Of a stretch of DNA of 16,578 bases, positions 13,463 to 16,578 are shown piece by piece; within the stretch, counting starts at the first letter, position 1; every line of letters starts with the position of its first letter. The stretch is from an uncultured Eubacteriales bacterium (GTDB taxonomy: Bacteria > Bacillota > Clostridia > Oscillospirales > Oscillospiraceae). The notes beneath the pieces were generated by a model. That model saw only the letters and a program-made list of their open reading frames with translations, was not told the origin of the DNA and searched no databases. The translations under genes were made by a program, and so were the position numbers. Where the stretch lies: NCBI GenBank assembly GCA_934597725.1, contig CAKTSK010000037.1:1-16578 (forward strand). The letters run 5' to 3'.

Positions 13463-15640
13463 TCAGGAGGGATACGCCCCGGTCCCGCGGACCTCTTCCT
13501 CCTCTTCCCGCAGACGGAAGCGGGCCACCAGTTCCCGCAGCTGGCGGGACTGCTCGGACAGCTCCTCGCTGGCCGCTGCGCTCTCCTCGGCAGAGGCAGA
13601 GTTGGTCTGGACCACCCCGGAGATCTCGTCCACGCCCTGGTTGATCTGTTCCAGCGCCGCAGTCTGCTGGTCCGATGCCTCGGAGATCTGCTGGATGGAC
13701 ACCGTGATCTCCTGGGCCCGCTGAAGAACGTCGCTCATATAATCGGCGGTCTCCCGCATACTGCCGGTCCCCCGCTGGATGGCCGACAGGGACTGCCGGA
13801 TGAGCTTGGCGGTGTTTTGGGAGGCTTCGGAGGACTTCTGCGCCAGGTTTCGCACCTCCTCCGCCACCACCGAGAAGCCCTTGCCGGCCTCGCCGGCCCG
13901 GGCCGCCTCCACCGCCGCGTTCAGGGCCAGGATGTTGGTCTGGAAGGCGATGTCCTCGATGGTCTGGATGATGTTGACGATCTCGTGGGAGCTGTTTTGC
14001 AGCTCGGTCATCATGGCCAGGGTCTCCTGCAGCTTCTCGTCGCTCTCAGACAGGTCCTTGCTGGCCAGCTTGGCCTTTTCGCTGGCGTCCCGGGCATGGT
14101 CGGCGTTGCTCTGGACATGCTCCAGCACCTGCGAGGTGTTGGCAGCCAGATACTGGATGGAGGAGGTCTGCTCTGCCGACCCCTCTGCCAGGGCCTGGGC
14201 CCCGTCGGAGGACTGGGCCGCCCCCGCAGAGACCGCGTCTGCCACTGTATTGATCTGGCGCAGGGTCTGGCTGAGGGTCCGGTTGATGCGCTGGATGGAC
14301 AGGAAGATCCCCCGGTATTCTCCGACATAGCGGGCTTCCTCCTGGCTGGCGATGCAGAAGTTGCCGCTGCTCATCTCTCCCAGCTGGCGGTTGATGTCCT
14401 GGATGATGGCCCGGAGGGTCTCTGCCATGGTCTGGAAGGAGTTGGCCAGCTGGGCGATCTCATCCTCCCCCTCCCGGTCCAGCTGGATCTCCAGGTTGCC
14501 CTTGGCCAGCTGGTCCGCCGCGCCGACAATGGTCTGGATGGGGGCCAGCAGCCGCCGGAGGACCACCGTCACCACGCACACGATGAAGGCCAGGGCTGCC
14601 ACAGACAGCACCAGCAGGAACGTGGTGGTCCGCCGTTCCGCCGCGTGGGCGTCGGCATTGGTCAGGGCGGTCACAGACCACCAGGTCTCTCCGCCGGCCG
14701 TGAGGGGGCTGTAGAAGCAGGTGATCTTGGGGCCGTCGGTCTGGTTCTGCTCCAGGTGGAAGGCCTCTCCCCGGGCCATGGCCTGCTGGATCTCGGCGAC
14801 CTGCTTGTCCTTGGCCACGGTGTCTGTCAGCTGCTGGCCCACCAGATCCAGCGACCGGCTGTCCCAGACAATGGCGCCCTGGCCGTCAAAGAGGGTGGCC
14901 CACATGTCGGCATAGTTCTCCGTGGAGGTCTTGACCGCCGAGAAGGCGTTCAGATCCACGCTGGCGATGACCACGCCCAGGACCTTGCCGTCGTGCTGGA
15001 TGGGCGTTCCGTAGGCCACCACCAGGCTGTCGCCGTCCTGGTAGGGCTGGGAGATATAAATGCTGCCCTCTTCCACCGGGAAGTGGTAGGAATCTTCCTT
15101 ACTATAGGAGTCATAGGGGTAGGGTCCCAGGGGGCTGGACAGGGACTCTGTGCTGAGATAAAACCCATACTCCGGCATATCGCGCTGAAACTGGTAAGGC
15201 TCGAACATGACGCCCAGGCCCTTGAGTTCCTCATTGTTCTGCACGGCGTTGCGCACCGTGGAGAGCATGAACTGCTCCATGTTGTAAGACGTCAGGGTCA
15301 GCTGCTGGCCGGCATACAGGGTGCTCTCCATACCGGTCTGGCCGCCGCCCTGCCCCTGGTAGGCCCGGTCGATGTAATCCTAGACTCCCTTGGCCGTCTC
15401 CTCTACCAGATCGAAGCAGCTCTGGATCTCATTGCCGTTGCTCTTGGCGATGGCGGAGAGCTCGCCGGAGACGCCCCGTTGGACGCCGGCCCCGGTCAGG
15501 GTCACCGTGACCACGATCAGGATGGCAAAGATCACCACCAATGCCGCGCCGATGGCAAGGGCCAGCTTGGACGTCAGTTTGGCGTTCTTCGGGGTCCGTT
15601 TCCTGCGCTTGTTCTGTTTGTGCAAAGCATGTTCCTCCAT
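13463..15640 (-). pseudogene. Methyl-accepting chemotaxis protein, interrupted by an in-frame TAG at codon 87
   Basis: Read through one stop, this is a 725-codon chemoreceptor. A basic cytoplasmic start is followed by TM1 (about residues 26-49), an extracellular dCache-like sensor (about 55-335), TM2 (about 339-361), HAMP (about 362-415) and a full signalling domain with NILALNAAVEAARAG near residue 570. The stop is TAG on the minus strand at 15380-15382, in the sensor near its start; the frame is identical on both sides, so this is a base change and not an indel. A single G-to-A change on the plus strand from a CAG (Gln) codon would explain it. The first in-frame ATG beyond it is at 15331; a product from there would have only TM2. 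All downstream motifs look undamaged, suggesting a recent change, a strain-specific event or a sequencing error. The proposed start is ATG 15640; an AGGAAGGA sequence lies 13 nt or so upstream, which is a poor distance. Confidence 0.88.
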
Positions 15641-15816
15641 TCCTTCTCTGTTTCCTTCCTCATGATCCACTGCAAACGATGGGAGCGATGCTTTCGCAGC
15701 AGCTGGCACAGAAGCCGGGCGCGCAAGGGAGCGCGCGAGACCGGTCACGCCAACGGAACAGGGGGAACAACTGCGAGAAGCAAAGGGGCTTGGATAGTGT
15801 AGATTCTATAGTTTTA
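15641..15816 (-). other. Leader of the chemoreceptor gene
   Basis: This is the non-coding stretch between the proposed promoter and the start codon. It contains a 6-bp all-GC hairpin (15719-15724 with 15731-15736). No c-di-GMP riboswitch signature was found. Confidence 0.35.
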
Positions 15817-15843
15817 TTTTCGACCGATTCGGTCAAATCTTAA
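15817..15843 (-). promoter_or_regulatory. Possible sigma-D (sigma-28) promoter of the chemoreceptor gene
   Basis: On the minus strand TTAA (15840-15843), 15 nt, then GTCGAAAA (15817-15824), against the sigma-D pattern TAAA-N15-GCCGATAA. Six of eight -10 bases and three of four -35 bases fit. Chemotaxis receptors are often sigma-D targets. The long leader (about 170 nt) weakens the call, and no better sigma-A promoter was seen. Confidence 0.3.
15822..15834. promoter_or_regulatory. Inverted repeat in the chemoreceptor promoter region
   Basis: GACCGA-T-TCGGTC is a perfect 6-bp inverted repeat around one base, flanked by near-symmetric T/A bases. It lies inside the proposed sigma-D promoter spacer, a place where a regulator could bind. 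Confidence 0.35.
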
Positions 15844-15862
15844 CCCTTTTCTCCCTCTATTT

Positions 15863-15886
15863 CCCGAAAATTTCCATCTTTTCGGG
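15863..15886. terminator. Secondary hairpin between sigK and the chemoreceptor
   Basis: CCCGAAAA (15863-15870) pairs with TTTTCGGG (15879-15886) across an 8-nt loop. T-rich bases follow on the plus strand only; on the minus strand GGGAAATA follows. It may support the main terminator just upstream on the minus strand. Confidence 0.35.
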
Positions 15887-15893
15887 TTTTCGC

Positions 15894-15923
15894 AAAAAAC
15901 AGGTGCGTTCTTATCCCTGTTTT
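15894..15923 (-). terminator. Likely terminator of sigK
   Basis: On the minus strand AAAACAGG pairs with CCTGTTTT (8 bp) across a 12-nt loop, and the T run continues (six T in all). It lies about 90 nt past the sigK stop codon. Confidence 0.6.
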
Positions 15924-15967
15924 GGTGAAATAGCGCACGGTTTCCTCCCTGCCGGCCGTGAAGGACG

Positions 15968-16004
15968 CCGCCCGGAGCCCCGCAGCAGCGGGGTCTCCGG
16001 GCGG
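15968..16004 (-). other. Strong GC hairpin just after sigK
   Basis: A 16-bp stem with one bulged base and an AGCA-type loop lies 7 nt beyond the sigK stop codon. There is no T run on either side. It could stall polymerase or protect the mRNA 3' end; the true terminator is more likely at 15894-15923. Confidence 0.5.
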
Positions 16005-16010
16005 GCCGGT

Positions 16011-16373
16011 TCAGCTGCCCCGCTCCATCTCCTGGCGGAGCTTTTCCAGGGCCTTCTTTTCCAGGCGGGAGACATAGGAGCGGCTGATGCCGCAGGCGGC
16101 GGCGATCTCCCGCTGGGTCTGAGGCTCCCGGCCGTCCAGGCCGTAGCGGAGGGTGATCACCTTGGCCTCCCGGTCGCTCAGGCAGCGGTCCACGCACCGG
16201 CGGACCTTCTGGCAGGAATCCCGGGTGTCCAGATTCTCCAGCATGTCGTCGTCCACGCTGATCACGTCCATCAGCGACAGGGCGTTGCCCTCCGGGTCAG
16301 CGTCCAGGGAGTCGGAGAGGGAGACCTCGCCCTGGTACTTGCGCTGGCTGCGGAAGTACATGAGGATCTCATT
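16011..16373 (-). CDS. sigK: RNA polymerase sigma-K, C-terminal half (split gene)
   Basis: Beginning at the Asn codon at 16373 there are 120 residues of a late sporulation sigma factor: NEILMYFRSQRK (end of region 2/start of region 3), then EGNALSLMDV, LSDREAKVITLRYGL, and the region 4.2 helix-turn-helix TQREIAAACGISRSYVSRLE. The -ISRSYVSRLEKKAL form and the EGN.LSLMDV block favour SigK over SigE. The N-terminal half, including the core-binding and -10-binding regions, is absent: upstream is recombinase coding sequence in another frame. B. subtilis sigK is cut by the skin element at this same NEILM position, its 3' half being spoIIIC. No ribosome site or sensible start codon serves this half, as expected if it is used only after excision. 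Upstream in-frame codons to 16460 do not look like sigma factor. Confidence 0.85.
   Translation of the reverse strand, partial: NEILMYFRSQRKYQGEVSLSDSLDADPEGNALSLMDVISVDDDMLENLDTRDSCQKVRRCVDRCLSDREAKVITLRYGLDGREPQTQREIAAACGISRSYVSRLEKKALEKLRQEMERGS
16369..16373 (-). other. Probable crossover core of a skin-like element (AATGA)
   Basis: AATGA on the minus strand is at once the Asn-Glu codons where SigK homology starts and the end of the recombinase gene (GAA TGA). From memory, the B. subtilis skin element recombines at a 5-bp AATGA repeat in sigK. The second copy would lie beyond the window. Confidence 0.5.
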
Positions 16374-16578
16374 CGCTATCCTCTCCTGACGGATACATAG
16401 GCTGCTCAACAGGGGGCAAATCCGCCTCTCCATCCTCCGCAAAGAGATAAACATAGGCATTTTTGCCGTCCCAGACCACCTTTTTGACGATGGTGCGCAG
16501 TAGGCGGCGTTTTTCCTCCAGCGTGGCAGAATCCACCGCGCTGGCGAAGGATTCGATCATCTCCTGATGGAAGGCGAA
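16369..16578 (-). CDS. Large serine recombinase, C-terminal end (SpoIVCA-like, partial)
   Basis: This is the last 69 codons of a gene running in from beyond the right edge; the frame is open at the final base. The end region TLEEKRRLLRTIVKKVVWDG followed by YVYLF matches the C-terminal strand-helix segment shared by large serine recombinases (TnpX/SpoIVCA type); the catalytic N-terminus is outside the window. Such enzymes excise or insert DNA at short att sites. The gene is in the same orientation as the sigK 3' half and its stop codon overlaps that half by 5 nt. That places it at one end of the presumed element. Family assignment rests on a short C-terminal stretch. Confidence 0.75.
   Translation of the reverse strand, partial: FAFHQEMIESFASAVDSATLEEKRRLLRTIVKKVVWDGKNAYVYLFAEDGEADLPPVEQPMYPSGEDSE

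Noticed and set aside
15380..15382. TAG as a pyrrolysine codon
   Set aside because: No pyl genes are in view, the position is in a sensor domain with no reason for pyrrolysine, and a simple CAG-to-TAG change explains it. It is kept only as something to exclude.
13253..15802. 849-codon plus-strand open frame opposite the chemoreceptor
   Set aside because: It is antisense to clear MCP domains, has biased composition and lacks a credible ribosome site.
15641..15816. c-di-GMP riboswitch before the chemoreceptor gene
   Set aside because: The conserved GEMM segments could not be found on the minus strand.
16011..16373. Assignment of the sigma fragment to SigE or another sigma factor
   Set aside because: The EGN.LSLMDV and TQREIA...ISRSYVSRLEKKAL forms fit SigK better than SigE (which typically has ISQSYISRLEKR).
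16374..16460. Start of an independent sigma-factor gene at 16460
   Set aside because: Codons upstream of 16373 in that frame overlap recombinase coding sequence and lack sigma-factor similarity; there is no ribosome site.

Overview
The window looks like a chromosomal segment of a GC-rich, Gram-positive, spore-forming member of the Clostridia, most like the Oscillospiraceae (Flavonifractor/Pseudoflavonifractor-type gut anaerobes). That placement is inference from the GC-rich coding, strong AGGAGG ribosome sites, a niaR-nad operon, a clostridial-type PurA, a YerC/TrpR-like regulator and a sigK fragment. No rRNA, CRISPR array or IS element is visible.

Layout, left to right. (1) 1-1624, plus strand: the end of a NUDIX hydrolase, a tRNA-Pro(GGG) with its own promoter and terminator, and a promoter driving one gene that fuses an MNT nucleotidyltransferase to a HEPN domain (MntA-HepT-like). 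A bidirectional terminator closes it. (2) 1646-5344, minus strand: the de novo NAD operon nadB-nadC-niaR-nadA. Its promoter carries an operator-like palindrome over the -35 box, so the embedded niacin-responsive repressor probably controls its own operon. (3) 5379-8639, minus strand: a perfect-consensus promoter drives tRNA Val-Asp-Phe-Gly-Cys, then a terminator. Only about 20 nt further on begin a membrane-anchored DHHW/AlgX-like protein and an MBOAT O-acyltransferase, which look like an envelope-polymer acylation pair. (4) 8953-11079, minus strand: yerC-like regulator, class I methyltransferase and hslO (Hsp33), tightly packed. (5) 11141-13442, plus strand: purA, with a perfect hairpin at the predicted 5' end of its mRNA, then an unknown four-helix membrane protein. 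(6) 13463-15843, minus strand: a methyl-accepting chemotaxis protein gene broken by an in-frame TAG at codon 87. (7) 15863-16578, minus strand: the 3' half of sigK, with the last 69 codons of a large serine recombinase lying directly upstream and overlapping it.

The most notable feature is the right edge. The SigK-like sequence starts at the Asn-Glu-Ile-Leu-Met motif, the place where the Bacillus subtilis skin element splits sigK, and the recombinase stop codon sits inside the AATGA pentamer there. This suggests a skin-like, developmentally excised element whose body and whose sigK 5' half lie beyond the window. Other points worth attention are the single-chain MntA-HepT fusion, the amber codon in the chemoreceptor, and the absence of room for a private promoter in front of the DHHW-MBOAT pair.
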